Assembly: GCF_963966145.1 (NCBI RefSeq)
Contig: NC_091046.1
Location: 2,852,001-2,916,000 of the forward strand
Length of the DNA: 64,000 bases
Source: Tenebrio molitor
Lineage: Eukaryota; Arthropoda; Insecta; Coleoptera; Tenebrionidae
Direction: 5' to 3'
Shown here: in pieces, positions 13,318 to 24,540 of the stretch
Layout of the letters: each line of letters starts with the position of its first letter
Position numbering within the stretch: the first letter of the stretch is position 1
Program-made: the position numbers and the translations under genes
The notes under the pieces: generated by a model
Databases searched by the model: none
Told to the model about the DNA's origin: nothing
What the model saw: only the letters and a program-made list of their open reading frames with translations

Positions 13318-13832
13318 TATATTTTCCATAAACACGGAAGACTGCGAAGAGTTCTATAAATTGAAAATCCGTCATTTTAAAACAATAATTTGTCGCGAAA
13401 TACAAATCTGGTTTTATTATTTGGTACTACACCACTGCAAAAACCGATGTTTTTTAAAACCGTTCACCGCACACACTTCAAATTTGCTCGAATTGACAAG
13501 TCTGTCGACGGACATAATCAGGGTAAACCTGAAAATTTTCCTCATTTTTGTTCGGCAGCAAAACCGACGATTTTCAGGGCACTCACTTCAGATTTGCATC
13601 GTTTTTGTTCGAACAGAGTTTTTCGTCGAACAAAAACGCAATCTGTGGGGCCCTTAAGTTTTACCGTGCAATTCCCTATGGCAACAGTTAAAAAAAATGT
13701 ACTGTATAAAATAAAATAATTTCCGTCATCTTGTTCGATTTGACATTTCTAAAAATCTGTTATCAACTGTTATCTTATACGTTATTAATTTTTTTGTTGT
13801 TAACCGCACATCTGTTTCCTGCAATTTACGTT
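13318..13832. other. Intergenic, no gene recognised
   Basis: Two overlapping forward open frames of about 100 codons (13361-13657, 13390-13719) lack recognisable domains, splice context or compositional bias, and I do not call them. The stretch shows a weak internal repetition (CACTTCAAATTTGC versus CACTTCAGATTTGC) of unknown meaning. Confidence 0.5.
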
Positions 13833-15686
13833 ATAACGGGCCTTCAAATAAATTTATATTTAGAGCAACCTATGGAAATTCAATTGTTTGCAACATTTTT
13901 CCAGCGTAGAAAATTACACAAGAAACGCCTGACATTTAAACGAAATAAAATTAGGTTAGAAAATATTTATAATTCTTGTAGTGCATTCTCCCTATTCTCC
14001 CTCCACGGAATATGACAATATGAAATTGGGAAAAAGCTTACTATGCATATTATGCAACTCCGGAGAATAATTGGTTACCTACAAAAATTACTTTACACTG
14101 TTAAAAGAATTAAAATGTCTCCTACGCCTACTCTAAATATATGTATGTATACAGAGTGATCAACAAGAAACCAAATCAAGAGTGCTACCTCATCTTTTGT
14201 TTTATCGAAACGTATTTCTATCATGGATCAGCCGCTTTTATTTACTTGCTGTAAACACTCGTTTTGTTGGTTGCCTACCTCTCAAAAATCTATTATTAAT
14301 TGCCTTTATAAATTTTTTGTAATTCATGAATAATAGATTTAAAAGCAAGTTATAATTAATTATAACTGAGGAGGCAAGACGCCGGTAATTATGTTGATAA
14401 CCACTGCACTATTACTTGATAGTATTATCCGTAATAGTGTATGTACTCCGGCAAAATTGCCGTGCCGCCGGGTGGAGGTGGGATAGTATTGATTAGGGAA
14501 AAAACACACAGTTACACAAAATTCCTTCATAAGGCACAATCTTGAGTTACAAAATTTTAAAAATTATTATTTTTCACAATTCTTTGTTTTGTTATTTTCT
14601 GTAAGTGTAAAAGTTATTATTCTCTCATTTTTGGGTAACTGAGAACTTACTCGTATTTTTCTAGCAATGTTTAAAACATTTAAATTACTCCAAGGTCAAA
14701 AAATAAGTTTTCACAAAAACTGCTCAAAATGTTCTCCATTGTGGTCCAGACAGAATCAAACTCGCCTCTCATAATTTCAAAAACCCTTATGAATCTGTCA
14801 ATTTGTTTAGGGTAATGTGTGGGTTTTATTTCTTGCAACACACAAAGGGAAACAAATTAATATCCTTCTTAAAAATTTTCTGATAAGTGCCATAACACAA
14901 TTTAACTTGCTGTCTTAAACGCCTTATGAAAGTTGAGGGATGTTCCTTGATAATTTGTCGAACATTTTGCACCATTTCTAAAATTTGAACTAAGGACTGA
15001 CCTGACTTCTTCTTAATGATGGATTATGATGTGCTAAAATTAGGCACTATAATTGATAAACTTGTTGATAACCAATACCATCAGGTTCGGACATCTGGCT
15101 TGAAATTCTTCGGTGTAAGGGGGTACAAAGTAAGGCCAGTCTTCATTTTCTTGTTTCACCCTCTTTCGAAAATAATCTAATAAAAATGCCTTCTCTTTAA
15201 TGGTAAAACCCATTTTACAAATTATTCTGGGATAATTATTGCTTACAACTTCAATAAACGTCTGTAAACTTTGCCGAAATCGAAGATTTGTTTTCTAGGT
15301 TAAATCACTTAAATTGTCAACAACAACAACCTTGGATTTTGAAATGTGACATTTCAACGAAGCATCTCCGTACCAGTGGCGTCGCGTTTGGCAATAAAGA
15401 TGATAATTTACTTACTCTTACAAATGTAAAATGTTGCCCTTGTTAATCTTATAAATTGTTTCCCTTATCTTATAATAATAATAAAATGCACAATTATAAT
15501 TCCAACGTCTAAAATTCATAAGGTATCATTTTTTATTAAATAGCGTTTGAGACCATAAATTGTCTACGCCCATGTTTTCACCGCTTATGTGCATATGATT
15601 TTGCTACGACGTGACCGATAATTTGCAACGCTTGCTCTGATTTGGATTCTTGTTGATCACTCTGTATTTATTTGAAGGCGCGATAT
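13833..15686. mobile_element. ~330-bp MITE interrupted by a mariner-like insertion
   Basis: The left part 13833-14151 and the right part 15665-15686 together match the uninterrupted copy at 40546-40876. The unit has short inverted ends (ATAACGGGCCTTCAAATAAA / TATTTGAAGGCGCGATAT). Copy two reads straight through where this copy carries the 1.5-kb insertion. No coding potential; superfamily not assigned. Confidence 0.82.
14152..15664 (-). mobile_element. Degenerate Tc1/mariner-like transposon
   Basis: Inverted ends CAGAGTGATCAACAAGAA and TTCTTGTTGATCACTCTG are flanked by TA (14150-14151 and 15665-15666). Comparison with the empty site in the 40546-40876 repeat supports the boundaries. On the minus strand, decayed transposase pieces can be read. 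Around 15210 is an N-terminal helix-turn-helix-like piece (FTIKEKAFLLDYFRKR). Near 15000-14850 is a second HTH-like piece (HPSTFIRRLRQQV). A C-terminal GEHFEQFL followed by a stop lies near 14720. The DDE core appears deleted between them, so it cannot be autonomous. Confidence 0.75.
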
Positions 15687-15785
15687 TTTGTTATACGATA
15701 AAATTCTCGTATCACGTAACAGAAAATGCGCTACCGCAAACTCCCTATTGTCGCTTTGACTTTACAAACTTTAAAGTTATAAAAA

Positions 15786-17043
15786 ATGTTAAAAAGGGCA
15801 GTTGTGTTTGTGATGTTGCTGAGTGTCGGGGCATCTCAGGAAGGCTGAGGCGGCTACTGTGGTCATGCTCGAGAAGGATCCAGAAGAAAAATTTGTTTGC
15901 AGTATTAAGTGCGGTGAGCACAAACATTCAGCGTGCGATTGCAAGATGACACCACCACGTACTTACATATCGGAGGACTTGGTACAATTCCGTCAAGATA
16001 TTCTCGATAAGCACAACGAACTAAGAAATAAATTCGCATCTGGGGAAGAACCAAAGATGGCCGGAAAGAAAGTTAGCAACATGATGGTCCTCAACTACGA
16101 CTTAGAGCTCGAACACATCGCCAAATGCTACGGAGGGCACTTTGTGTCGAATCATGACAAGTGCAGGCTCGCGCATGATAAAACAAGTGTTGGACAGAAC
16201 TTAGCAGGATCAACTTCAAATACACCGAATTACCACATGAAGGACATGCAGAACTGGTAAGTAGACGGGTGGAGGGCACACGAATTGTGTTATTTGCAAT
16301 TGGAATGTACCGGGTGATTTTAAATGATTGTGACTTTTTTTTCTTAAGTTGGGAACATTTTTGATAAATTATTTTGGCGAACTTGATACCTTAATCAACA
16401 CATTGGCGTACGTACGTCATTTTGACATTTTATGTATTAATAAATTGGGTCAAATAGGCGAGGACGCCTATGTTTATGTCAACTATCACATTAAAAAGCA
16501 GAATAACCAACAATAATACATATTACCAACCTATGAAAAAAAGTCACATTCATTTAAAATCACCCGGTATTTATTTATTAATTTGACGAGATTTTAGGTA
16601 CAACGAAGTGAAATTTGTAGACAGTGCAGATTCATTGGTTGAACCGTTGAAGGGATCAGCGACCCCAGCTGGTCGTGTTATTGGTCATTTTACACAGGTC
16701 GTGTGGGCGAATATGTACCGCGTGGGATGTGCAAGAATATGGAATCCGGAGGGTTAAAGCGGTCGGTGTTTACAAATACGCATTGATATGCAATTATAAA
16801 GCGCGTCCCGGTGGATCAAATGGGAATGTGATAGGCGCCCATATTTTTGTGGAAGGGGAACCCTGCAGTCAGTGTCCCGACAACATACCAAGCAAGGATA
16901 AATACACTTCTTTGTGTGGAAAACTCAATCCCGCTCTCACCGATCGTGGGATGGAAATGTCAACCGACAAAGGATCTGAGCGGCTCGTCCCAAGCCAGAT
17001 AATATCATTGTGTGCCCTCGTGGCTTTATCGTATTTTTGGTGA
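15786..17043 (+). pseudogene. CAP-domain (SCP/venom-allergen-5-like) pseudogene, copy 1
   Basis: Closely similar to the intact gene at 28584-29603, with exons 15786-16256 and 16598-17043. The reading frame is broken in several places. Eight bases are lost just after the signal peptide, producing an in-frame TGA at 15846-15848. An 18-bp in-frame deletion follows near 15893. In exon 2 an altered stretch creates a TAA at 16755-16757. The intron carries a 258-bp MITE. The poly(A) signal, AATAAA in the sister gene, reads AATACA here. The CAP signature GHFTQVVWA is still legible. Upstream sequence matches the sister genes only from about 15746, where the MITE at 13833-15686 has replaced the promoter region. 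No function expected. Confidence 0.9.
16310..16567. mobile_element. 258-bp MITE inside the intron of CAP copy 1
   Basis: Inverted ends CCGGGTGATTTTAAATGA and TCATTTAAAATCACCCGG with TA on both sides (16308-16309, 16568-16569). The intron of the sister gene at 29081-29161 reads GAATGTATTTATTT through the same place with a single TA, so the empty site is directly visible. Confidence 0.93.
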
Positions 17044-18095
17044 GCCTGTTCTTTACATCAATACATTTCTGTTTTCTAACTGACATTACATTTTCAATTT
17101 TGAAGTTTTTTTCACTATCTTCCCTCCACCGAAATTGTGTTTTCCTCACCAAGGTACTTTAATTTTGAAAAAGCGTACACGATGCTGCATTGGCCCTATA
17201 CATCACCTGCCGGTCCACAATCCCATAATCCACAAAAAAGTCAAAATTTTTAAACGATCTGTCAGTTTGACAGTAAATAATTAGTTACAGGATTTATTTT
17301 TTATCTATTTTTTGGATTTTTCTTCTCAATTAACTTTCGAATCTCTTCCTCGCTAGTATCTCCTCATCGACGATGATCTTCTGGTTGAAACATTATCTGG
17401 TTCTTCATTATCTGATTTTTCTAAGGGTGATAAATTGATCAAGTGCCTAATTCCAAAAAACATGTTTATCTGAAAGGAGGGGGAACCACCGGTCACACGT
17501 GATTACCGATAGAGTTTGCTAGATTAGTCTGCAAACAACTTTTGGTACCTTAGAGAATATTGATTGCGTCTAGTTATTCAAAAGAGAAAAGTGAAATTAG
17601 TGAAATTTAAACGAAACGCAAACAATTGGGAAGAGATTGGAGTGATCAACTAATAGAGCTAGTACAGTAGCGACCACAAAATTTTGGCTTTATGGTCATT
17701 AGGACTGACTTTTGGAATTGAAGTCCAAAATTTGTCATTGTCATAGTTCATTCAATTAGTTGCGAACATGCCACCAATAAAGTGCGGATAATATCCAAGA
17801 TTGTACGAAATGAGGAAGCCCGTTTTTATGCAAGTCAGCGTTAAAATGACAAGTCTTGTAATAGCAAAAAGTGAGGTTACGAATACATATGGGCCGCTTT
17901 ATATCTCAAGTCAATGAAATGACGGCCAAAATTCCGTGGCCGGAGTTGTATCGAGTGTTCAATTGAAAAGTTCATCAAGTAGCTTTTCAATTTTTCACAA
18001 TATTGTGAAGTACATATGTCTTAGGAGATCAATAACCAAAGTTAGGTTAGGACCACGTGAGAAAGTGACATTTTTTACTAAATTTATTTTTTTGT
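17044..18095. repeat. 3' flank of CAP copy 1, duplicated at 29604-30688
   Basis: About 1.05 kb downstream of the pseudogene aligns almost colinearly with the flank of CAP copy 2, ending at TTACTAAATTTATTTT. An inner part (about 17411-17672) occurs a third time at 48868-49127, so it contains an older dispersed repeat. No gene is visible. Confidence 0.85.
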
Positions 18096-18236
18096 CAGAA
18101 TTTGAGAATTTTCTCCTGTGTGAACGGATTTTGATAAATTTGACAACTTGTCAAAACGAAACGTCAAGCTAATTTTAAAGGTTTTAAGCGATTTGGAGCC
18201 TTTAAGGGGCTCGTCGAACAAAAAAACGTTGTATTC

Positions 18237-18359
18237 AACTCGTTCTTGTGTAATTTGGGCTTTTTTTGGCACTCGTGGACCTTTAAAACTCTCGTTTCAC
18301 TCGAGTTTTAAACTGGTCCACTCATGCCAAAAAAAGCCAAAATTACACACGAACTCGTT
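18237..18359. repeat. 123-bp imperfect palindrome (foldback)
   Basis: AACTCGTTCTTGTGTAATTT...TTTAAAACTC pairs with GAGTTTTAAA...AATTACACACGAACTCGTT. Arms are about 55 bp with a few mismatches and the centre is CGTTTCACTCGAG. It resembles the other CTCG-rich foldbacks near 57.7 and 58.2 kb in style. Confidence 0.8.
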
Positions 18360-18399
18360 AAATAAATAACTATTGTATAAGTATGTATGTAGTTATATA

Positions 18400-18862
18400 G
18401 TGCTGGTTCTGGCTCACTCAAAAATCACGTTTTTGAATCATGTGTTTTGCGTGATCTCTTCAAAACGCTAGTTTCAGAATCATGTGTTTTGCGTGACCTT
18501 CAACTGTATCAGTCATGTCGCGATCAAAACGCTAGTTTTAATTTGCGTTTGTAGTTTAGTCAAAACATAGTTTTTGATTCAGAGTAAATTATTTGATCAT
18601 TACATCCGTTTTGGTTCCATCAAAAACATGGTTTTTGATTCATGTAAGTAAGCGGTATTTTGCGTGACTTATATTTTTATAAGCTAGAAACATTGAGGAA
18701 GATAATGAAGTTTCATATTTCTGTGCTCTGTGCAAAACATAGTTTTTGATTTATGCAAATAAGTGGCATTTTGCATGATCTTTATTTTTCTGAAGGGGTC
18801 ATTGCATGCTGAACTTACATTTTCATAGTATTAAAGCAGCTGCAGAGTATCAAAATTAAACG
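18400..18862. other. Degenerate short repeats near the left end of the TIR transposon
   Basis: Several diverged repeats of the form CAAAACATAGTTTTTGATT and ATGTGTTTTGCGTGA occur in this 460-bp stretch. They may be subterminal transposase-binding repeats of the surrounding element; this is inference only. Confidence 0.45.
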
Positions 18863-19177
18863 ATGCGTCATTTCTTAAAATCAATAAACGAAGAAACTCA
18901 TCTTGTGTCATATGTGAGGGCAAGTTATTTAGAAATTGATAAAAGATTCCCCATTAAAAGATTTATTAAGACGGAAACTCAGTTTGGTGAACAAGTAGTC
19001 GTTGATTGTAGTGAACTTAAAACGCCTCTTCCACAACGGTTTACAGAAAAATTTAGCGAAAAAGTTATTCAAACTTTAAACAATTTATTGAAACAAGGAA
19101 AACACATTTTTATGATTAGTCAAGGAATAGTTGGAAGAATAACCAATATCAAGTTTGTTGAACAGACAGAAGAATAA
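18863..19177 (+). CDS. Small transposon-encoded protein, 104 aa, intact frame
   Basis: Open frame of 104 codons from ATG 18863. It contains the conserved-looking core TQFGEQVVVDCSELKTPLPQRF and a C-terminal FMISQGIVGRITNIKFVE. A diverged, frameshifted relative occurs inverted at the opposite end of the same element (27102-27400), sharing QFGxQVVVDC, TxLPQxFT and the FMISxGxVG stretch. Conservation between two diverged copies shows that the frame was once under selection. The length and hydrophilic/beta pattern resemble small proteins encoded beside chromodomain integrases in insect elements. I cannot assign a biochemical function. A single-strand-binding-like role would be a guess. Confidence 0.6.
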   Translation: MRHFLKSINEETHLVSYVRASYLEIDKRFPIKRFIKTETQFGEQVVVDCSELKTPLPQRFTEKFSEKVIQTLNNLLKQGKHIFMISQGIVGRITNIKFVEQTEE

Positions 19178-19205
19178 ATTTTCCTGGAGCTACACGAGAA
19201 AAAAA

Positions 19206-19442
19206 ATGCCTGTTCCGATTAAATATAAGTGTCCATCATGCAAAGGTGAAAGTGATATGGAAGGTGTCAGATGTCTTCCTTGCACCATTAAGGTACTAGA
19301 TCAACACACTACGTAGTGTGTTGATCTAGTTGATCAACACACTACGTAGTGTGTTGATCTAGTTACCTTATGCACCATGCATGATTTAATTAAGAGTCAA
19401 CATTTTAAACATGTTTTACGAGAATATAGAACTAAAGAATAA
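19206..19442 (+). pseudogene. Small zinc-ribbon-like frame, interrupted by an 82-bp palindrome
   Basis: Starting at ATG 19206 the frame contains CPSC and CLPC, two CxxC pairs typical of a zinc ribbon. It then runs into a palindromic insertion at 19289-19370. After the insertion and its duplicated TGCACCAT the frame resumes as MHDLIKSQHFKHVLREYRTKE and stops at 19440-19442. Before the insertion it would have encoded a short basic protein of about 50 residues. It lies 28 bp after the 104-aa gene, in the same orientation, suggesting a small operon-like pair within the transposon. Function unknown. Confidence 0.6.
19289..19370. mobile_element. 82-bp double-palindrome insertion with 8-bp target duplication
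   Basis: Begins TAAGGTACTAGATCAACACA and ends GATCTAGTTACCTTA. The inside is made of two almost identical palindromes, each GATCAACACACTACGTAG followed by its mirror TGTGTTGATC. It is flanked by TGCACCAT on both sides (19281-19288 and 19371-19378). An 8-bp duplication is typical of hAT-superfamily elements, so this may be a minimal hAT-type foldback. Confidence 0.85.
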
Positions 19443-19726
19443 ATTTGTGTGTTCCTAAATGTTATTATTTATTTGAAATTGTATATTTTGTAGTAATGTA
19501 AATATAAATAAACTTTTACATATTCATGTTGTTTTATTGCTACTATCACTACCATATTGTGATGTAAAATATTGCTTAATGGCAATTATGTGAATCTTGA
19601 AGATGCTGGCTTAGGTTAGTCATCTCTATCCGGATGATTATGAACTGCAAAGTAAGGAAATAATGAAATAAAACACTAGATTCTTTATTATAATTTTATT
19701 AAAAATATAAATTACATTTGAATGTA

Positions 19727-20418
19727 TTATGTGATGCTACTTTTATCAATCCAACTGTTGTGTGTGTTGTTTAGTCCTAACCACTTGACATACAATTTTT
19801 TTCCTTTTTTTCTTAAAACTTTTTCCACCAAGTAAATATCCGAATGTTTTACTTTCTGCAATTCTTCTTCATAAAATCCTCCTAATATACCTATCTTCGC
19901 CCTGTACATCTTTTAATAAATATGTTGTTGGATTAGTTAGCTTTACTTTTTTAACAATGAAAATTTCGTTTGACCAATTGGCTGTATAAGATTTATCAAA
20001 AATTTGACGATGTTTACTTATTCGTACATGTGAGCTTTTGTTTAATTTTTGAACTCTGGGGTTGGATTAAAAAGCAACACTGGAGGAGCAACGTCTTTAA
20101 TCAGAGTTAACGGAATAATAATACATCGTCACTTCGTCACCCTTTTATATGGGCGTGCATTGGGCGTGCTCCTGTCCTAGTTTCGGATCAGCAGAATGGG
20201 ATTTCGGGGAAGACCTCGCTGCCTCGTGCCATGAAGTGGTACTTTTCGCAGAATGCTTTGCTAGCGCGACGCTTGAAGTGGTACGATGAGGTAATTCGGG
20301 GCACCAAAATGCAATTCGAGGCGCCGAAATGCCCACATACACATGATCACCAACAGAAAATTTATTATGGACATTTGCAAGCTTTATATGAGTATAAATT
20401 GATTTCAATATTGATCTT
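19727..20418 (-). pseudogene. C-terminal part of chromodomain integrase (split by retrotransposon)
   Basis: Reading the minus strand from 20418 towards 19727 gives first a linker ending KFSVGDHV and then, after a further foreign insert (~20100-20330), VRISKHRQIFDKSYTANW. A TNPTTYLLKDVQG strand-rich segment and a chromodomain (VEKVLRKKGKKLYVKWLG, ending NSWIDKSS) follow. One or more frameshifts are present around 19900. This order (SH3-like DNA-binding fold, then chromodomain) is that of Polinton/F54H12.3-type integrases. The catalytic half is at 26299-26896, beyond the retrotransposon. Not functional. Confidence 0.75.
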
Positions 20419-20582
20419 TGTTAGCGCCAAGACGTACCGCATTACGTGTCCAAGTGGTCATTCTGTATAGTAGTGCTGGTCTTACACATTCTTAAGTGCG
20501 GACCGCACCCCTGCAGATTGACTACGCGCCTCGATCAGTGCGGACGCATTATTATTTAAGCTTTTAAGATTAAAAGCTAACA
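20419..20582 (+). repeat. 5' LTR (164 bp) of the nested retrotransposon
   Basis: TG...CA ended, TGTTAGCGCCAAGACG to TTAAAAGCTAACA. It differs from the 3' LTR at only a couple of positions (GCGCC/GCACC, TGGTCATT/TGGTGATT), so the insertion is fairly young compared with the decay of its interior. Confidence 0.9.
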
Positions 20583-20597
20583 TCAGAAGTGGGATTG
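20583..20597 (+). promoter_or_regulatory. Primer-binding site, tRNA-Leu type
   Basis: TCAGAAGTGGGATT directly abuts the 5' LTR and is complementary to the usual 3' region of tRNA-Leu (AATCCCACTTCTGA). It lacks the CCA complement, so the match is offset by several bases from the tRNA end. Confidence 0.6.
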
Positions 20598-20606
20598 TGA
20601 CATATC

Positions 20607-21341
20607 GTGCCCAATTTAAATTTTTTTCTTTATTTTATTCTTTCCCTGTTGTTAAAACAAAAAAGTCTCTGTGCCGTGCCCGTGCAAATGGAGGATGAAA
20701 ACAACTCGAACAGTGTTGATCCTACCTTTGCGGTTGCCACTGGAACGGGGAACACCACGGAAGTTAAAACCGCCCGATCCTCCTTGACCATTTTACTTCG
20801 TGGTTTGTTGGACCACGTGGATTCTGGACCCACAAATGTGTCTTCTGGATGAGGTTTGAGTGACGGCAATTTTTTTTGGTTAAAGTTTCCGGTTGTGAGG
20901 CCGAGACAGGTGAGTGGTTCTCCTGTTGCAGCCCTTTAGATCGTCGCTCGTGGGCCAGCGCAAAAAGAGACCTCTGCGAAAATTTTGCAGGCAGTGCTAA
21001 TTTTGGCAAGTTACTGCATGATGCAATCTCCTATAATTCTGAGAAATGCCCAACGTATGGGTTTTGTGGCCGCATGAAATTACAAAAATTGAATGTTTTG
21101 CGTGTTCCATTTATTCAAGGACACCCTTGTAAGTTTAATCTGTTGCGGTATTAAAGACGATGCTTTGCAGGCACGTCCGTGCCCGATTAGCGCATTTGTC
21201 GCGCTCCCAGTCAAAATTTACTTTTAATCGCCGAGATGGCTGAGCTAGTAACGTTGTTGCTACTTTTCAAAAAGCAGATTCATTAAAATGCTTTGGATGT
21301 GGCCGATTGGGTCACCAAAAATCTGTCTGCACCTACACATG
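20607..21341 (+). pseudogene. Decayed gag of the nested retrotransposon with CCHC knuckle
   Basis: Several short open pieces in different frames start at 20607. The most diagnostic feature is CFGCGRLGHQKSVC, a CX2CX4HX4C zinc knuckle of a retroviral-type nucleocapsid, at about 21289-21341. Stops and frameshifts separate it from the upstream pieces. Confidence 0.65.
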
Positions 21342-21756
21342 ACAATGCTCCCGTGCTTAGCTCGTCTTCAACTAATGTTTCGTTAACCTAAAAGTTGTCA
21401 GGGGAAGTTCAAATAATTGGCTCGGTATAAGTGTAAAGAATTGACTCTATTCGCAACTTTACACTGTGAGGCTTAATAATTATTGAATGCCTTGTTGGCA
21501 TGTTGTTTCACTCCTCTAGCAAATTCAGCAATCCTTCGTATAGGGGAATCGAATACGGGATGATGTCATCCGGTGCCCGTAATTTGTGCAATCTCGGCTC
21601 CTTGACGCCTGGCGAGAGTGCCAGACCACCGATCACGGGGATATCGCCTTACCAACCTGTGAATTTTGTACACAAATATGTCATACCGTTAACAAATGTT
21701 TTAAGAAACGACTCATTGATTAAACCAGACCCGTTAATCTCTGCCATTTTCGTTGA

Positions 21757-21960
21757 TTGTTTCCGACTTTGCCCAAGAATGAAGATGGATTTACCCATGT
21801 TTTTGTGGCAGTGGATGTGTATTTCAAATATTGTTTTCTGTGCCCACTTAAAAGCCTCAAAACAGATGAAATCGCTAATTGCGCCCAAGATATCATCTTT
21901 CTAGTGGGTACCCCGGCTCGCATTCTCACTGACACTGACGTCATCTGCTGCCTGTCAGAT
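21757..21960 (+). pseudogene. Integrase core fragment of the nested retrotransposon
   Basis: A forward frame reads LPKNEDGFTHVFVAVDVYFK followed by PLKSLKTDEIANC and GTPARILTD, the central part of a Ty3/gypsy-type integrase (DVFSKY-like region to the second Asp). Only this piece survives between gag and unrelated sequence, so most of pol has been deleted. Confidence 0.75.
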
Positions 21961-24039
21961 GCGTCTTTAGGCCAAGTGATGGTGCCCGGACCCGACCCGG
22001 ACGACTACGACGCTCTCCTTGAGAGTCATCTTCTATTATTGTCTGTTTTTAGCACGACCTGCTGGATGGTCAGAGTGTCTATAGCGGCCTGGTCGTAGAC
22101 CGAAAAATCCTATTGTTCTCATGATTCTGACATTTGGGGTTGTTTTCGGGGGTTGCTGTCAGCAACTAACTGTCATGCTGTCAAATGTGTGACAACGCCA
22201 TGTGCATCGTGACAATTTAAACATGCAGTCCACACTCCACACACATGTATCTGCATGATGCATGCAGTCATGCGTAGTTGTCCAGTGATAAATGATGCTT
22301 TACTTTAATTGTAATTACAGTTTGGATATTCTGAGTTGGCAGAAGCAAGATGTTGCGCATTGGTTCGGTTGTGCGGAAGGAACAAAGTTTCGGCGCCGCA
22401 TTTTTTTTTGAAAATCTCTTGGTCAGTGGCGAGTGCAAATTCATAGAATAATAATTTGTCCAAAATTATATAATTAATTAATTACATTCAAAACTGTACA
22501 AAACATAAAGTATACTTCCACTCATTTCCACCAAGAATGGCACGGATTAATTAAGCAAAAATAATTGTTTTGTTATGGACCCATCTTTATCTGACTTAGG
22601 AAATAATGTACCTACTGCAAATCCAAGATTGAGATTATAATTTTACTATTATTCCAGAAATGGGCTTACAACTAACGGAACTTGTTGCTACGTTTCCCGC
22701 AATATCAGTTCTAATATGAAAAAAAAGCCAGTTCATAAACACTAACAGCAAAATACTAAAGACCAGAAACACCAAACAGAACGAGCATCAACTAAATTAA
22801 TAAAATGTTTGTTATTAAAGTTACTTTTAAACTGTGCAACTCTTGACATTGCACTTTGACAACTTCACTGAATTCATTACATTTGTTTGTGAGGTTAGGT
22901 AGGTTAGGAGAAATATGTCCATCCTCAAGACGGCGGTGGTTTTTAGAATATATGCAGTTGTATCAGTTTATAACACGCACTTGGTGTATGTGGCTGTCTC
23001 CCTTCAACACATATGAGGCAGGTTCGTAGTTCGTTGCCTCTGCTGCGTTCGCTGTTGAGATGTCGTTCTGTGCGTCTCACTCTGAACTATACGATTTGAG
23101 GAACATGGAACTATTAACGTGCGTCGGTCTCGGCGCGGGCGTAAAATGTCGACCAAACGTCAAAAATTGTTACGAAACAAGGAAAATGTAATTCGATTTA
23201 ACCAAAGCTTCGGAAATCACTGCAAAAGTGTTGCAGTAAGCAAAACTATTACACAGATGATGTTAACTAACTTGCGTAATGTGCTATCGTGCAGCAACGA
23301 GAGGAAATTTAGCTGAACGTATTCTCCAAACCAATTTTTTTTCCATGAATCCAAATAAAGTAGTGTCACCACTGTCATCTGAATTGAAGGGTTGGGAAAA
23401 CCCACATTTGTTGGCAAGTCCGATGGCATTCATTCAAAATAAATTCAGATTTTGCGTCTTTTCAATTTCAAGAAAGAATGGTTTTTGTTTTCAATAATTG
23501 TGTAGGACAACGAAATATTAAACACATTTTTTTTCCTGTTTTCGTCTTTTGCATATGTCTAAGTCACGTCCAAAAGTTAGATGGATTTATAGACTTGTTT
23601 TGGACCTTCAGGAATTTCGATAAATAGTTCAAGACAAACAAAACAGTACCGAGACATTATTTACAACCCTCTCGCACACCCCAATAGTGCGAGATGCCAG
23701 ACCGTCACAAATCTGTCAGCGTCAGACCATGAGACCCATTTCGTGATTGTTGGATGCTGATTATTAGGGTATTTAAAGGGCGGATTAGGTCAGTTGAAGA
23801 CGAACTGTGACAGAGTGTAGAGCAAAGAATCCAATTAGAATATCTTATTAAAGTTTATGCGAAAGTGAGTTTGTGAAAGGTGTAGTTAATTTACACAAGG
23901 TGAGTGTATCACTGAGTAATCTGTTTCTGTTGGTGATGTGGTGAGTTTACCTATTCTAATAATTAATATTGATAATGATCATGGCCATAATTAAATACAA
24001 TTAGCATGATGAGTCTTTGAATGAGTTATAATAATTAAT
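21961..24039. other. Non-coding interior of the retrotransposon region
   Basis: No gene is supported. Around 23660-23880 the sequence has LTR-like features (TATTTAAAG box at about 23770, later TTATTAAAG) and may be a further insertion, but no matching partner was found. Short open frames at 23119-23497 lack any recognisable domain. Confidence 0.45.
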
Positions 24040-24540
24040 TGAGAGTATTGAGAGTCGCTGACTGAGATCAGGGCTGCTCGTGATTGCCAATTAATGGAGG
24101 GTCGCTGACTGAGATCAGGACCGCTCGTGATTAATAATTAATTGAGAGTCGCTGACAGTGATCAGGACTGCTCGTGAGTTATAATTAATTGAGATTGTTG
24201 TTTTCACCATTGAGGGTGATTATGTTGTTGAGTTGATCAGAGTCATAACAGTTTGATGAAATTACTAATTTTGATATGATTGAGCCCCGACATGTCGAGC
24301 TAATTAATTAGACTGTCCAAATTTCCTTCGTTCCGGCAACTGTACGCTAGCAGAGACCGTGGAGCTGCTAGCGGGGTGAAATTGATTGTGATGCACTGGC
24401 AGAGACCGGGGATGCTGCCAGTGTGGCAGATCGAGTGTGTCGCTGAGGTCCATCAGGACCGCTCATCTGTTTTTGGTGATCACAATTGATTGAGGGTCGC
24501 TGAGTGTTATCAGGGCGCCTCGTTTGATTACAGTTGTGCA
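24040..24540. repeat. Diverged short tandem repeats containing GTCGCTGA...ATCAGG
   Basis: GAGAGTCGCTGACTGAGATCAGG and variants recur at about 24048, 24102, 24145 and more divergently near 24437 and 24493, each followed by CGCTCGTGATT-like sequence. Spacing is 43-60 bp at first, then irregular. No coding potential. Confidence 0.6.

Noticed and set aside
13361..13719. Two overlapping ~100-codon frames
   Set aside because: No homology-like motifs, signal peptide or splice context; likely chance.
22888..22910. GAGGTTAGGTAGGTTAGG as telomeric (TTAGG)n
   Set aside because: Only two or three irregular units; not a telomere array.
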